64,000 nt of DNA from Promethearchaeota archaeon (GCA_016839585.1 JAEOTZ010000021.1:24711-88710); one strand, 5' to 3'; shown: positions 1 to 10,009, counted from the stretch's first letter. The notes: a model not told the origin generated them from the sequence alone. Made by a program: numbers and translations.

Positions 1-1664
1 ACTTTAGCGGCTGCGCTTTCTGCTTGAGCAATACTACTTGGAATATCTTTTGGTCCTTGAATTGCCCCAGCTATATATATCCCAAAAATAGAACTTTCAG
101 AAGGATTTACTTTTAAATGCTTTTCTAATAAAAACCCATAAGAATCTTGAGAAATGCCTAAAATTTGACTTAATTTGTCTGTATTTTCTGCTGGCTCAAT
201 ACCTACTGCTAAGACTACTAGATCTGTTTTATTTTCAAATAAAGCATCTTCAGTAACATCTTCTCCTCGAATAATTAACTCTTCAGATGTATCACTCTTT
301 AATATTGCTGATATATTACTTCTAATAAACCGTATTCCAAAAACTTCACGTGCCCTGTTATAGAATTCTTCACAATTCTTGCTAATAGATCTAATATCTG
401 TGTAATAAATATTAATATTAATATCAGGATATTCTTTTTTTAGTAAAATTGCTTGTTTTATTGCAACATTACAACAAACCTGGCTACAATATTCACGATG
501 AATCTTTTTATTTCGTGATCCAACACATAATACAAATGATACCTTCTTTGGTGGTTGACCGTTGGAAGGTCTTATGATTCTTCCATGGGTGGGGCCATCA
601 TTATTAAATAATCGTTCCATTTGCATTGTTGTAATTACATCAGAATATTTTTGATAATTTAATTCTCCTAGTATGGATGGATCAAATATCTTTAATCCAG
701 TTGCTACGATTATTGTACCAACTGAAATATCTAAAAATTCCGGTTTTTGGTCAAAATCAATTGCATTTCGATCTCCACATGCAAGTTCACATGCCTTACA
801 TCCAATACAATATTCCTCTAAAATATTTGGAAATAGGGGAATAGCCTGTGGATATGGAACATCTATAGCCTTTCTTGGGAAATATGTATTCTCTATATCG
901 ATAGGGCACACATCACGGCAGATATCAACACAACCTACACAAACTTCTTCTTTTATAAACCGAGGATTTTTTCTTATAGATACTTCAAAATTACCAACAT
1001 ATCCATCAACTTTTTCTAACTCAGAATAAGTTAATAATTCGATATTAGGATGATCTTTAACTTCCGTCATTAATGGTCCAAGAATGCAGATCGAACAATC
1101 TAAAGTGGGGAAAGTTTTATCGAATAGAGCCATATGGCCCCCTATAGTAGGTTCCTTTTCTACTAAATACACTTTATAGCCAGCATCAGCGATAACCATA
1201 GCCGCTTTTATCCCCGCAATACCTCCACCGATTATTAAGCAGGATGGTAGTACACTTGAATATTGGACTTCTAAAGGTTTTAAGAGTTTAACTTGTTCTA
1301 TTGCCATATTAATTTGATCAATTGCTTTTTTTGTAGCTTTCTCTGGCTCATTGGCATGGACCCATGAATTTTGTTCCCTTATATTTGCAAATGATATTAA
1401 AAATCGATTAATTCCTGCTTTTTCGATAGTTTTCCGAAATAACAGTCCATGTAATTTAAATGAACATGCTGCAATAACAACACGATCGATTTTTTTTTCT
1501 TTAATCTCTTCAATAATTTTGTTTAAACCTAATTCTGAGCATAAGTATTGATCTCCAATAACATGGATCTCTGGATAATTGCTGAAATGTTCAATTAACC
1601 TCTTATTGTCAATAACTCCAGATATGTTTTTCCCACAGTCACATAAAAATAATCCTATTTTCAA
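1..1664 (-). CDS. hdrA: Heterodisulfide reductase subunit A (HdrA), C-terminus cut by window edge
   Basis: HdrA is the FAD and iron-sulfur subunit of the heterodisulfide reductase complex and the site of flavin-based electron bifurcation when it is joined to HdrBC and a hydrogenase or similar partner. Reading the minus strand from a TTG at 1664 gives 554 codons without a stop. It opens with a CDCG motif a few residues in, followed by a GGGIAGIKAA dinucleotide-binding loop, the CSIC stretch typical of HdrA, and ferredoxin-like motifs CVGC...CRDVCP and CIGCKACELAC. The sequence ends in a second nucleotide-binding region (IAGAIQGPKDIP), close to the usual C-terminal ferredoxin part, which lies outside the window. 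AGAGGT lies about eight bases upstream of the TTG and decides the start. HdrB and HdrC lie 11 kb away on the same strand, so the subunits are split. Confidence 0.95.
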   Translation of the reverse strand, partial: MKIGLFLCDCGKNISGVIDNKRLIEHFSNYPEIHVIGDQYLCSELGLNKIIEEIKEKKIDRVVIAACSFKLHGLLFRKTIEKAGINRFLISFANIREQNSWVHANEPEKATKKAIDQINMAIEQVKLLKPLEVQYSSVLPSCLIIGGGIAGIKAAMVIADAGYKVYLVEKEPTIGGHMALFDKTFPTLDCSICILGPLMTEVKDHPNIELLTYSELEKVDGYVGNFEVSIRKNPRFIKEEVCVGCVDICRDVCPIDIENTYFPRKAIDVPYPQAIPLFPNILEEYCIGCKACELACGDRNAIDFDQKPEFLDISVGTIIVATGLKIFDPSILGELNYQKYSDVITTMQMERLFNNDGPTHGRIIRPSNGQPPKKVSFVLCVGSRNKKIHREYCSQVCCNVAIKQAILLKKEYPDININIYYTDIRSISKNCEEFYNRAREVFGIRFIRSNISAILKSDTSEELIIRGEDVTEDALFENKTDLVVLAVGIEPAENTDKLSQILGISQDSYGFLLEKHLKVNPSESSIFGIYIAGAIQGPKDIPSSIAQAESAAAK

Positions 1665-1947
1665 TTTGAGACCTCTTGTAACCACTAAATTTTCGCAATC
1701 TTATGAATAATATAACTTTAAATTTATATTAATTATACTAATAATTTGTTTAAGTTAATCTTAATTCTTCGCAATTATAATAAAAAACTATTCCCTACTT
1801 ATTAATTATTTATTTAGTAAGAAAGTTATAGGCTTTAAATATATTAAAAATATTTATTCCATATCAATAGTGTATATTTTTAACAGGAAATTTTACTTGA
1901 TTCCTTTTATTCAATAATATTAATATCATAAATTAAGGTTATATAAA

Positions 1948-2595
1948 ATGGCTGATTATCAAATTTTTCTAACATTTTTGAGTTTGGGTGCATCTATTGC
2001 TGTTTTGTTCTTTATTATATGGGATCATATCAAGGACGACCGAATTCTGCTTAGGGAAGTTCAACAATTTTATGAAGATATTGAAATGTTAATCTTTACA
2101 CACATCCAAATAAGATATTATAACGCTTTAGGAACTGACGACAAATTAAATGCAAATAAAGATTTATCAGCTTTCATAAAAAATAAAAATCGAGATAATA
2201 TTCAAAATGATTATCTAAAAACAAAAATAAGTCAACATTTTATGGAATTTTCAAAATTTTTAGGACTTAGTTTTAATATTGAGAAGGAAAACTACTTAAA
2301 TGGAACTATTTTCATTTTGAACAAGGATGGACTTCTTTCGAAAAGGAATATTGAAGAATATAAAGACATGCCAATAATAACTAATTATATAGAAATTTCA
2401 AAAGTCCAAATTAATGAAATATTAAATTATTTAACTACTTTAAGGTTCTTTTGGAAAAAGTGGTATTATAAGTTCATTTTTAGACCTGAATTAAAACAAA
2501 AAGTAAATTTTTATGACCTATTGGGATATATTAAGCCATTAGAACAAGTAAAACAAAGAAAAAAGTTTTTTCGGTATCGAAAAAATTTACAATAA
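1948..2595 (+). CDS. Membrane-anchored hypothetical protein
   Basis: I do not recognise this 215-residue protein. Residues about 6-26 form one hydrophobic helix (LTFLSLGASIAVLFFIIW), followed by a charged, mostly helical soluble part that is probably cytosolic because lysine and aspartate follow the helix. Near the C-terminus a basic, aromatic patch (FFWKKWYYKF) could lie on a membrane. There are no cysteine clusters or nucleotide-binding motifs. It stands alone between the divergent hdrA and a convergent gene. The leader is very AT-rich and has only a weak ribosome site (AAGG) before the ATG. It is probably a real gene, because its length and codon use match the neighbours. Confidence 0.75.
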   Translation: MADYQIFLTFLSLGASIAVLFFIIWDHIKDDRILLREVQQFYEDIEMLIFTHIQIRYYNALGTDDKLNANKDLSAFIKNKNRDNIQNDYLKTKISQHFMEFSKFLGLSFNIEKENYLNGTIFILNKDGLLSKRNIEEYKDMPIITNYIEISKVQINEILNYLTTLRFFWKKWYYKFIFRPELKQKVNFYDLLGYIKPLEQVKQRKKFFRYRKNLQ

Positions 2596-2649
2596 TTTTA
2601 ATTTAAAATTAACTTTAGACTTTTTGTAATTATAAAGAAGAACTATGAA

Positions 2650-3255
2650 TTACTTGTTAGCTATATCATTAGGTAGAAATTTATATACTCTAAATATATT
2701 AAAATCATTTTTCTTCATTTTTATGAAAAAATTCTTCTCCATCTCATATTCTTGTCTTGCCCATTTTATAATCTCATTTTTAGAGTAAAAATATCCTTGG
2801 TTCTCAAGAGATTTTTGAAGAGCGGGACATCTTTTTGAATAGTCTTTAAAGTTTCTTAAACTATTTATAAGCATATTCCAACCAATAGGAAAAGCTCTAC
2901 ATTGGAAAGGTCTAGCTTTATGAACAGTACATTTATTATCCTTTAAAAAATGGCAATGTTCATCGTTACCAGTAAATTTAAATCCTAATGTCTTAAATCG
3001 ATAAGTTTTACCTTTTTTAGTTTTTGGATTCCTCCAAAAGAAAGTATCATTTATTATTTTCAAATACTTTTTAGTAAATTCTCTCAAACCAGATTTTCCT
3101 TTTAGATTTAAATGATTGGCAAGCGTTTTAATGTCATTTTTATATAAAAATACTTCGCCTTCGCCTAATCCTCTACAACAAGTGCCACACATCTCGCAGG
3201 AAAAGAAAATTCCATTCTCAAACTTTTTTGAGATTTTAATCTCAGTTGAGGTCAA
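2650..3255 (-). CDS. YkgJ/UPF0153-type cysteine-cluster protein
   Basis: This 201-residue protein belongs to the widespread YkgJ-like family (CxxCxxCC), which is proposed to bind zinc or an Fe-S cluster. No firm reaction is known. The N-terminal cluster CEMCGTCC is near residues 20-27. It is followed by CHFLKDNKCTVH and then RPFQCRAFPIGW, the order typical of the family. A further cysteine occurs in KRCPAL. The start is TTG, giving MTSTE. No ATG lies in a better place. The gene converges with the orphan membrane protein and diverges from the methyltransferase gene. Confidence 0.85.
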   Translation of the reverse strand: MTSTEIKISKKFENGIFFSCEMCGTCCRGLGEGEVFLYKNDIKTLANHLNLKGKSGLREFTKKYLKIINDTFFWRNPKTKKGKTYRFKTLGFKFTGNDEHCHFLKDNKCTVHKARPFQCRAFPIGWNMLINSLRNFKDYSKRCPALQKSLENQGYFYSKNEIIKWARQEYEMEKNFFIKMKKNDFNIFRVYKFLPNDIANK

Positions 3256-3370
3256 AACTATAATTTATCTTTTTGTTGTTGGTTTTTAAATAATATACAA
3301 ATATTTAATTAATATTTAAATATTAATTCATTGATTATTTTAGGCAATAATGAAAGAGGAGTTTTAGTTT

Positions 3371-5620
3371 TTGGTCAGGAATTTAACCATAAATGAATAT
3401 GTAGATCTTGATCTACAAGGTATAAATAAAAAAGTAAAACAGTTTGAAAGAATTTTAATTAAAAATGAGATTCACATCGATAAAAGATTTAATAAATGGA
3501 TTACAGACTTTAAAAAGATATATGGGAGTAGATACGCAAATTTACAGTTATACATTGTTTTATCTTTACTTTATTTATTAAGCCTTGAATTTATTCATAA
3601 TTATCTTCTAAAAAATGAAACTCCTTTATTTAAACAAAAAAATACTATAAAAAACTATAAAAGAATAATAGGACAAGTAGAAGCCCTTTATAGAAATATT
3701 GAAATTTTTGAATTTGATTATTTTGAACCAATCTTATCATTCTCTGTAAGAGAAGATGCTAGTATTTTGTGGGAACTCATTGAAATATTGTCCAATCACG
3801 TGTTAAATTTAAAAATTGACCCTGAATACTTATTTGATTATCTGATACAAAAAATATTATCTCCTATTATAAGGCATAAAATTGGTGAATATTATACTCC
3901 TCCTTTTTTAGTTAAAAGAATGGTCCGAGAAGTTTATTCCTTTGGAGATACAGTCCTCGATCCTTGTTGTGGGTCTGGGAATTTTTTAGTTGAAATCCTA
4001 AGATATATAAATTCACAAGATAGGAGTAATGAAGAGAAAATAACCGCAATCAATCGAATATATGGGTATGACATCAATCCAATCTCAATCTATTTTTCAA
4101 AGATTAACTTTTTATATATTTTAAGAGAACAAGGTCCTTTAATTAAATTCCATTTATATATTCTTGATTTTTTATCCCAAGAAGGGAGTAAGTTGGATAC
4201 AAAATTTGACTTAGTAATAGGAAATCCTCCATGGTATACATATAGAGACATAGAATCAATATATTATCAAAAACAAATTAAATCTTTGGCAGAAAATTTA
4301 GAAATAAAACCACTTCCTAAAAATGTTTTAAATTTAGAAGTCTCTACTCTCTTTTTTTATAAGGCAAATAAGGTTTTTATGAAAAAAAATGCAAAAATTT
4401 TTTTTGTAATTACTAAAGGAGTAATCACAGGTTCCCATGCTTCTCAATTTCGTAATTTCAAAGGTTTTTATAATTTAAAGATTTGGACTTTTGATAAAAA
4501 GATTGAAAAGGTTTTTAACATTGATTTTATTTGTTTGTTTGCTCAAAAATCTGAAATTGAATTTGAATATTATGATAAAGAGATTCCTTCTTTACATTTT
4601 AAGATTAATGATAAAGCCAATGATATAAATTATTTTTCTAATATAGAATTAAAACAGGAAAAAATTAATTATTTGATACCCTATTGCGTTGAAATAAAAG
4701 GTGAAAAAAGATATACAAAAAAATTTATTCTAAAAGAAAGATATGAAGAATTATTCTGTATTAGACCTAGCTATTATAAAAAACAATTTCACAAGGGTGC
4801 TGATTTAAACCCAAGAAATTTAATATTCATTAAATATAAAAAAGTAGATGATAAATTAGTAAGAATTAATCCTGATGAGAGAATTTTTAAAAGAGCCAAA
4901 TTCCCTTGGAATAAAAATGAATTTAAAGATGAACTTGTTGAAAAAGAATATCTTTTTAAAGTAATTAAAAGTACAGAATTGGTAAAATTTTTTGTATGTA
5001 ATTATTATTATGTTTTTCTACCACTCTCAAAAAAAGATTTTAGTTTTAATTATTCAAGTTTATCTAAAAATGCTAAATGCTTTTATGATAAAATTAATGA
5101 AATTTATTTGAATTATAAGAAGGAAACTACAAAAAACAATTCTTTAATGGATAACTTAAATAGATGGTCAAAATTGATTAATAATAGACAACTCTCAGAG
5201 ATTAAAGTGATCTACAACAATTCAGGTTCAGTATTGAAGTCTGCAGTTGTACAAGGGAATTTCATAATAACAGGAGATTTGAGTTTTTATGCTACTCAAA
5301 ATCTTGATGAGGCATATTATTTATCAACCATATTAAATTCTACGATAATGACAAATCAAGTTCAAATAATGAAAAGTTCAAGACATATCTTTAAAATTCC
5401 ATTTGATATCCCTATTAAAACATTCAATCCAAATAACCAGAATCATCAAAAGTTAGTTAAATTAGGAAAAAGAGGAGAAGATATTGCAAAAAATACAGTC
5501 GATAAATTCCTCAAAAATAATAATTTTTCCAAAATAAAAATTCAAAATGTATTGTATGCAGAGTTAGGTAATATTTTAACTCAAATTGATGAAATTTTAA
5601 AGAATGAATTTGAAGAATAA
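3371..5620 (+). CDS. Solitary Eco57I/TaqI-like N6-adenine DNA methyltransferase
   Basis: The protein is expected to transfer a methyl group from S-adenosylmethionine to N6 of adenine in a specific DNA site. In 749 residues it shows a GEYYTPPFLV motif (about 172-181), the SAM-binding DPCCGSGNF loop (197-205), an acidic motif in GYDINP, and the catalytic NPPW (285-288). The C-terminal half has the form of a target-recognition domain, with the GDLSFYATQNLDEAYYLS region typical of Eco57I/TaqI C-terminal domains. I find no PD-(D/E)xK nuclease motif in the N-terminal 170 residues, which are helical, and no restriction gene next door. It is therefore either an orphan methyltransferase or one half of a type IIG-like enzyme without its nuclease. 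TTG is the start codon and follows GAGGAG. Confidence 0.87.
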   Translation: MVRNLTINEYVDLDLQGINKKVKQFERILIKNEIHIDKRFNKWITDFKKIYGSRYANLQLYIVLSLLYLLSLEFIHNYLLKNETPLFKQKNTIKNYKRIIGQVEALYRNIEIFEFDYFEPILSFSVREDASILWELIEILSNHVLNLKIDPEYLFDYLIQKILSPIIRHKIGEYYTPPFLVKRMVREVYSFGDTVLDPCCGSGNFLVEILRYINSQDRSNEEKITAINRIYGYDINPISIYFSKINFLYILREQGPLIKFHLYILDFLSQEGSKLDTKFDLVIGNPPWYTYRDIESIYYQKQIKSLAENLEIKPLPKNVLNLEVSTLFFYKANKVFMKKNAKIFFVITKGVITGSHASQFRNFKGFYNLKIWTFDKKIEKVFNIDFICLFAQKSEIEFEYYDKEIPSLHFKINDKANDINYFSNIELKQEKINYLIPYCVEIKGEKRYTKKFILKERYEELFCIRPSYYKKQFHKGADLNPRNLIFIKYKKVDDKLVRINPDERIFKRAKFPWNKNEFKDELVEKEYLFKVIKSTELVKFFVCNYYYVFLPLSKKDFSFNYSSLSKNAKCFYDKINEIYLNYKKETTKNNSLMDNLNRWSKLINNRQLSEIKVIYNNSGSVLKSAVVQGNFIITGDLSFYATQNLDEAYYLSTILNSTIMTNQVQIMKSSRHIFKIPFDIPIKTFNPNNQNHQKLVKLGKRGEDIAKNTVDKFLKNNNFSKIKIQNVLYAELGNILTQIDEILKNEFEE

Positions 5621-5713
5621 GAATTTTTTAAGATTAAAATAAATAGGTGTATTTATTTCTATCACTTAATTATACCACAGTATAAAATTATATGATTTCT
5701 TTGGTAAATTCTA

Positions 5714-6232
5714 ATGCGGTCATTTGTTTTTAAGGTCTTAATCGCGGGGAATGGCGGAGTGGGTAAAACTTCATTGCTACGTAGATATGTAGATGGATTC
5801 TTTGATGATTCTACTATTGAAACGGTAGGTGTGGATTTCTTCATTAAAGAAATCGAATTTAACAATACTTATTGCATGTTGCAATTGTGGGATTTAGGGG
5901 GTCAAGAAAGATTTAGACATTTAATAGAAAATTATGTAATGGGTGCTAGGGGAGCCCTCCTTTTATTTGATATGACAAGGATGCCAAAAATCGAAAGTAT
6001 TTTACAATGGGTGAATATTATAAGAATACATGATTTGAATTTACCTATAATACTTGTTGGAACTAAACTTGACCTCGAGGATGCTATTGCTGTCGATGAT
6101 GAAAGTGCAAATCATATAAAAAATGCCTTTAATATGATTAAATATGTTAAAACCTCTGCTAAAAATGGTGATGGTGTTAAAGAACCATTTGAAATATTAG
6201 CAAAAACCATAAAGAAAGGAATTAAATACTGA
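5714..6232 (+). CDS. Ras/Rab-like small GTPase
   Basis: This is a compact single-domain GTPase of 172 residues, of the type multiplied in Asgard archaea and related to eukaryotic Rab/Ras/Arf proteins. All five G motifs are visible: GNGGVGKT (12-19), the switch I threonine in ETVGVDFF (T37), WDLGGQE with the catalytic glutamine (Q64), GTKLD (116-120, with TKxD in place of the usual NKxD) and TSAK (147-150). The chain stops at KGIKY, so there is no C-terminal cysteine for prenylation and no extra tail. A substrate or regulator cannot be named from the sequence. The roadblock and longin-like proteins elsewhere in the window belong to folds that regulate such GTPases. Confidence 0.95.
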   Translation: MRSFVFKVLIAGNGGVGKTSLLRRYVDGFFDDSTIETVGVDFFIKEIEFNNTYCMLQLWDLGGQERFRHLIENYVMGARGALLLFDMTRMPKIESILQWVNIIRIHDLNLPIILVGTKLDLEDAIAVDDESANHIKNAFNMIKYVKTSAKNGDGVKEPFEILAKTIKKGIKY

Positions 6233-6382
6233 AATTTTTACTCATACATGTTCCATGCTTAAAATACTTATCTCAACTAAATGTTGTTGAAATAAAAATT
6301 CCTTTTATCGAATTATAGAGAAAAAATTATTTGTTTTGTATTATTTAATTTAATAATTATATAGATAGTAAACTTCGACAAG

Positions 6383-7192
6383 ATGCAACAAGATCAACTT
6401 ATAATTTTAGGGTCTGGTGGCGGGAGGCATCATATAAGAACTCAACATCGAGCAACTGGAGGCATTCTTTATAAATTTAATGGGATCCAATCTCATATAG
6501 ACCCTGGACCAGGAGCAATTGTGCGAATAAATCAATATAAAGAAGATCCCATTAAAACAGAATTATTTATCACGACTCATGCTCATGTCGATCATTTTAA
6601 TGATTTAAGCGCTTTAATTGAGAGTTCTAGGGAAATATTGCATAATAAAAATTATAATTATTTCAAAAAAGGGACCTTAATTACTACAAATGAAGTGCTT
6701 AAGTTAATGTCTAATTATCACCTAAACATGCTTGAAAAGATAATCTCTTTTAAAGCTGGAAGCAAATATAATTACAAAGATATTGAAATTATAGGGACTA
6801 AAGTCGTTCATTCCCTCAATAACGAAGGATTTGGTGTAATTTTTAAACTAAAAAATTATTCATTAGCATTTGCAAGTGATACTATGGTATATGACAGTTT
6901 TTCTGAACAATATTCGGGAGTAAATATTCTAATTCTTAACTTATTAAGACCAAATTCCGTTACTTGTAAGAGGCACTTATGTACTGATGAAGTAATCCCA
7001 TATTTAAATAAAATTGTCCCTCCTCTTAATGGATTAGTTATAACTCATTTTGGTTCTTATATGGATGGACCAAGATCTCCTAAAAATTTTGTGCCAAGTC
7101 AAGTCAAAAAGCTAAAAGAGAAAACTACCATTAAAAATATTATCGCTGCTGAGGATGGATTAAAAATCAAAATTGCTTCTTTATTAGAATAA
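6383..7192 (+). CDS. MBL-fold metallohydrolase
   Basis: This 269-residue enzyme has the metallo-beta-lactamase fold. The metal site HAHVDH is at residues 66-71. A later histidine falls in KVVHSL, an aspartate in FASDT, and a histidine in THFG. The start LIILGSGGGRHHIRTQHRATGG resembles the opening strand of RNase Z, PhnP and UPF0282-type proteins, which share the glycine-rich SGGGR loop. It lacks the long exosite of RNase Z, so tRNA 3' processing is not assured. It follows the GTPase gene by 150 bases and probably has its own promoter. Confidence 0.88.
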   Translation: MQQDQLIILGSGGGRHHIRTQHRATGGILYKFNGIQSHIDPGPGAIVRINQYKEDPIKTELFITTHAHVDHFNDLSALIESSREILHNKNYNYFKKGTLITTNEVLKLMSNYHLNMLEKIISFKAGSKYNYKDIEIIGTKVVHSLNNEGFGVIFKLKNYSLAFASDTMVYDSFSEQYSGVNILILNLLRPNSVTCKRHLCTDEVIPYLNKIVPPLNGLVITHFGSYMDGPRSPKNFVPSQVKKLKEKTTIKNIIAAEDGLKIKIASLLE

Positions 7193-7553
7193 AATTAACT
7201 CCTCCTTCTTTAGGTAAAAATACTAATTCTAAATTTAGTATGTTCTCGATATTGAAACATAAATAATTTATAATCGCATTATTTTTATAAGAGGATATAC
7301 CTATATATTCTAGGAAGGGAAATAAAAAACAAGATAATTTGAGCTAACATTGGATTTCGCCCTCTATTAAACTCTTTGATGAGTTTAATTCTCTCCCTGA
7401 TTTTTTTCTAATTGCTCGAATTTCTTCTTCCCTTCACTTCTTTATATTTTTATTAAAAATAAGATAGAAATAAATTTAACAGTGAATTTTTATAATTGGG
7501 TTATTTTTAAAAAGGATCAAATTAATTTATAAAAAGAGCAGAAAAATAAAGAT
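7193..7553. other. Intergenic stretch, 361 bases, no gene seen
   Basis: Between the MBL gene and the small zinc-ribbon gene I see no convincing open frame. The stretch holds one perfect hairpin (7366-7389) with pyrimidine-rich flanks and a T-run after it, which could be a terminator or part of a small RNA. The rest is AT-rich spacer. Confidence 0.5.
7366..7389. repeat. Perfect 9-bp inverted repeat (hairpin)
   Basis: ATTAAACTC at 7366-7374 and GAGTTTAAT at 7381-7389 pair perfectly around a six-base loop. CTCT-rich sequence stands on both sides and TTTTTTT follows about 12 bases later. It may be a terminator or a structured RNA. No gene uses it directly. Confidence 0.5.
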
Positions 7554-7712
7554 TTATTCTAAAGGAATCCAATACCTACATACAATACATTGGAGTACCG
7601 TCTCAAATTTTTTCTCTTCAGAATTATTATTGGCAATTTTTCTTGTTATCATTACATTACCGCACTTTTTACAAATATAGAGTTCTTTTGCTCTTATTTT
7701 TTGTGCAGTCAT
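7554..7712 (-). CDS. 52-residue zinc-ribbon mini-protein
   Basis: A short frame on the minus strand starts with ATG at 7712 and encodes 52 residues. It carries two CxxC knuckles: CKKCG near residues 14-18 and CIVC near 42-45, spaced as in a single zinc ribbon. Such mini zinc ribbons are common in archaea and may bind nucleic acid or a protein partner. The function here is unknown. The two regularly spaced cysteine pairs and the clean stop are the main support. The upstream region has no strong ribosome site, so a leaderless transcript is possible. Confidence 0.7.
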   Translation of the reverse strand: MTAQKIRAKELYICKKCGNVMITRKIANNNSEEKKFETVLQCIVCRYWIPLE

Positions 7713-7946
7713 GCTCTATTTCACGAAAGTTACATTATTATATTAACATAAATTTTAATCTAAATATTATAAAGGAGAATATTTCTTAATACCAACCCTT
7801 TACTTATAATATAGTAAAAATCTATTTATTTAAATTTATTCAAATGGACTTCTAAGCAAAAATTTGTCGGAATTTAACATAAAGTTCAATAAATTCAATA
7901 ATTTAACGAGGTTTTAGGAAAGAAAAATAGCTTCAAAAATACCACA

Positions 7947-8858
7947 TTATCTAATTTCTTTATTCTCTTCGGTTTTTAGAACTGTTATAAGGATTGCTAC
8001 AAAAATTAAACCACATCCAAGCCAACCTAAAATAGTCATTGTTTCATTTCCAATTATAAATGAAGCAAAGAGAACAGCAAAAACAGGTTCAAGAGTAAAA
8101 ATTATAGCTGTTTGAGCAGGGCCTTGATGTTGTTGCCCCCAATTTTGAAAAATGAAAGTTCCCGTAGTAACAACTATACCCATATAAATAATTACCAACC
8201 AATAGCCTAAATCAATTGATGAGAAGCTATATGATTCATTTATTAAAAAAGAACTTACAAAACAGAATAAACTAATAATCAATAATTGAACAATAGAATA
8301 TAAGTATACATCTACAAGATTTACAAATTTATCATTCAAAATTATAAATATTGCATATAAAAAAGCACATACTAACACTAAAATGTCACCAATAATTATA
8401 CCTGCCTCACCTTCCAATAAAAGAAATGCCATACCAATTATGGATACAAAAACTGCAATCCATATCCTTTTATTTAGTGATCGATTGAATCCAAGCCATG
8501 CTATAAATGGAACCATTATTGTACTCAACCCTGTAATAAATGCTGCTTTTCCCGCTGTTGTTGTTTGGAGTCCTATTGTTTGAAATACAATTGCAACAAA
8601 ATAAATTAATCCAGTTATACTGCCCCATAATAAAATCCTTTTATTGACTTGGTTTATTTTGATAAAATATGGGAATAAGCCAATTATAGCAATTGAAAAT
8701 CTTAAGCCCAAATAAAGAAAAATAGGAACTTCTTGGGTAAGCATCTTAGTTATTATAAAAGAAGTACCCCATAGCAGTGTAGTTAGGATTAATAATATTG
8801 TTGCAATTATCTTAAGTCTATTTGAAGTGAAAGAGTTATCTCGAATGACCATATCCAT
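7947..8858 (-). CDS. EamA/DMT-superfamily transporter
   Basis: This is a 303-residue inner membrane protein with about ten hydrophobic helices arranged as two repeated halves, the layout of drug/metabolite transporters of the EamA (RhaT/YdcZ-like) type. The first half has LLWGTSFIITK and FRFS-like (LGLRFSIA) motifs. The second half has EPVFAVLFASFIIGE-like residues (TLEPVFAVLFASFIIG) and a charged tail. The substrate cannot be told from sequence. The ATG at 8858 is the first start. Nothing next to it suggests a pathway. Confidence 0.9.
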   Translation of the reverse strand: MDMVIRDNSFTSNRLKIIATILLILTTLLWGTSFIITKMLTQEVPIFLYLGLRFSIAIIGLFPYFIKINQVNKRILLWGSITGLIYFVAIVFQTIGLQTTTAGKAAFITGLSTIMVPFIAWLGFNRSLNKRIWIAVFVSIIGMAFLLLEGEAGIIIGDILVLVCAFLYAIFIILNDKFVNLVDVYLYSIVQLLIISLFCFVSSFLINESYSFSSIDLGYWLVIIYMGIVVTTGTFIFQNWGQQHQGPAQTAIIFTLEPVFAVLFASFIIGNETMTILGWLGCGLIFVAILITVLKTEENKEIR

Positions 8859-9136
8859 CTGTTAGATAATTTATTAATTACAGAAATATGTAAAAGATAA
8901 AAACTATTCTTATTTTATTATGAAGATCTAATAACTATAAAAACTTACACAATAGAAGTATTTGGGACCAATTCTTAAAGAATTTTAAATCCTTATTTTC
9001 ATCTCTTATATACTAATCCGATAAGCTTGTAAAATTAAAAAGATCACAAATTTATAAATAAAGGATAATGATCTATTTCTTCATCAATTATAAACTTTAA
9101 AATTTTTTACTTGAAACAAAAGGGAGTTTTGTAAAG

Positions 9137-9589
9137 TTGGTAAATATAAAAGAAAATTTATGGATATTTGTGTTATTAGCAGGTATTTTAGGGATAGTTT
9201 CAATCTTCACACCAACAATCTATATTAGTAGTGAGGATGCATACATTTGGGTATGGAATTTATATGTTTCCAATGATATTGTCGATTTTGTTCAGACGGA
9301 TGAAGCACTATTTGACTTAGGAATTACTGCTACAATAATCATAGCAATTGGCACATTGGTAACTCTCTTCTCAGGGATTGTCTCGAAGGTTAAAGATAAA
9401 CATTTAAGCTTATTTACTATAATTGGAGGAATATTATTATTAATTGGACCTATAATTTATTTGGCGGGTATTACAGCTGAAGAAGAAAACCTTTGGGAGT
9501 ATTTTACTGTTAATGTTGGTAGTATTCTACCATTTTTCGCAGGAAGCATAGCTATTTTAGCAGGAGTCATGGGTTTTTTACGTAAATAA
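9137..9589 (+). CDS. Four-helix membrane protein, paralogue of the next gene
   Basis: This 150-residue protein has about four hydrophobic segments (roughly 10-27, 62-80, 93-111 and 128-146). The N-terminal pattern W-x-F-V-L-x-A-x-IL...SIFTP followed by DAYIW recurs in the gene that starts at 10010, so the two are paralogues, although they diverge after the first third. The start is TTG preceded by AGGGAG. I do not recognise the family. The acidic, aromatic loop after the first helix probably faces outward. A T-run terminator follows. Confidence 0.75.
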   Translation: MVNIKENLWIFVLLAGILGIVSIFTPTIYISSEDAYIWVWNLYVSNDIVDFVQTDEALFDLGITATIIIAIGTLVTLFSGIVSKVKDKHLSLFTIIGGILLLIGPIIYLAGITAEEENLWEYFTVNVGSILPFFAGSIAILAGVMGFLRK

Positions 9590-10009
9590 TCATAAAAGTA
9601 AGATAAATTTCATAATTTTTTTTTCCTTATTTTAACACTTATTGAAATATATAAGACTTTTAGAGATGATTATCTATTCTTTTATTTTCAATTAAAATGA
9701 ATTAAAAGAATAAGGGAAAAAATTCTACTATTAATGCTTTAATAATTAACTCCATTTGAAATGTTAATGAGCCTATTAACAGAATGAAGTATAATTTACC
9801 AAAATATATCTCATTACGACCTAATTGCTTAGATGATTTCTAGATTTCAAATAGATGAATTAAAATAATCTTTTATAAAAAAAATTTTTCTTTAATTAAA
9901 AGATCTTCAAAATTAAAAAAATTTAAATATTTTGGGATTGAAATTATGATTAACACCAATGTATTTAAAAAAAATTATTATAAAAGTATTTAATGAGAGT
10001 TGAAAAAAT
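9590..10009. other. Intergenic stretch, 420 bases
   Basis: This AT-rich spacer lies between the two paralogous membrane-protein genes. It starts with an oligo-T terminator (9616-9624). An imperfect inverted repeat, ATTCTTTTA...TAAAAGAAT, lies near 9680-9715. I see no gene. Confidence 0.5.
9616..9624 (+). terminator. Oligo-T terminator after the 9137 gene
   Basis: A run of nine T residues begins 27 bases after the stop codon. Archaeal RNA polymerase ends transcription at such U-tracts without needing a strong hairpin. Confidence 0.55.
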
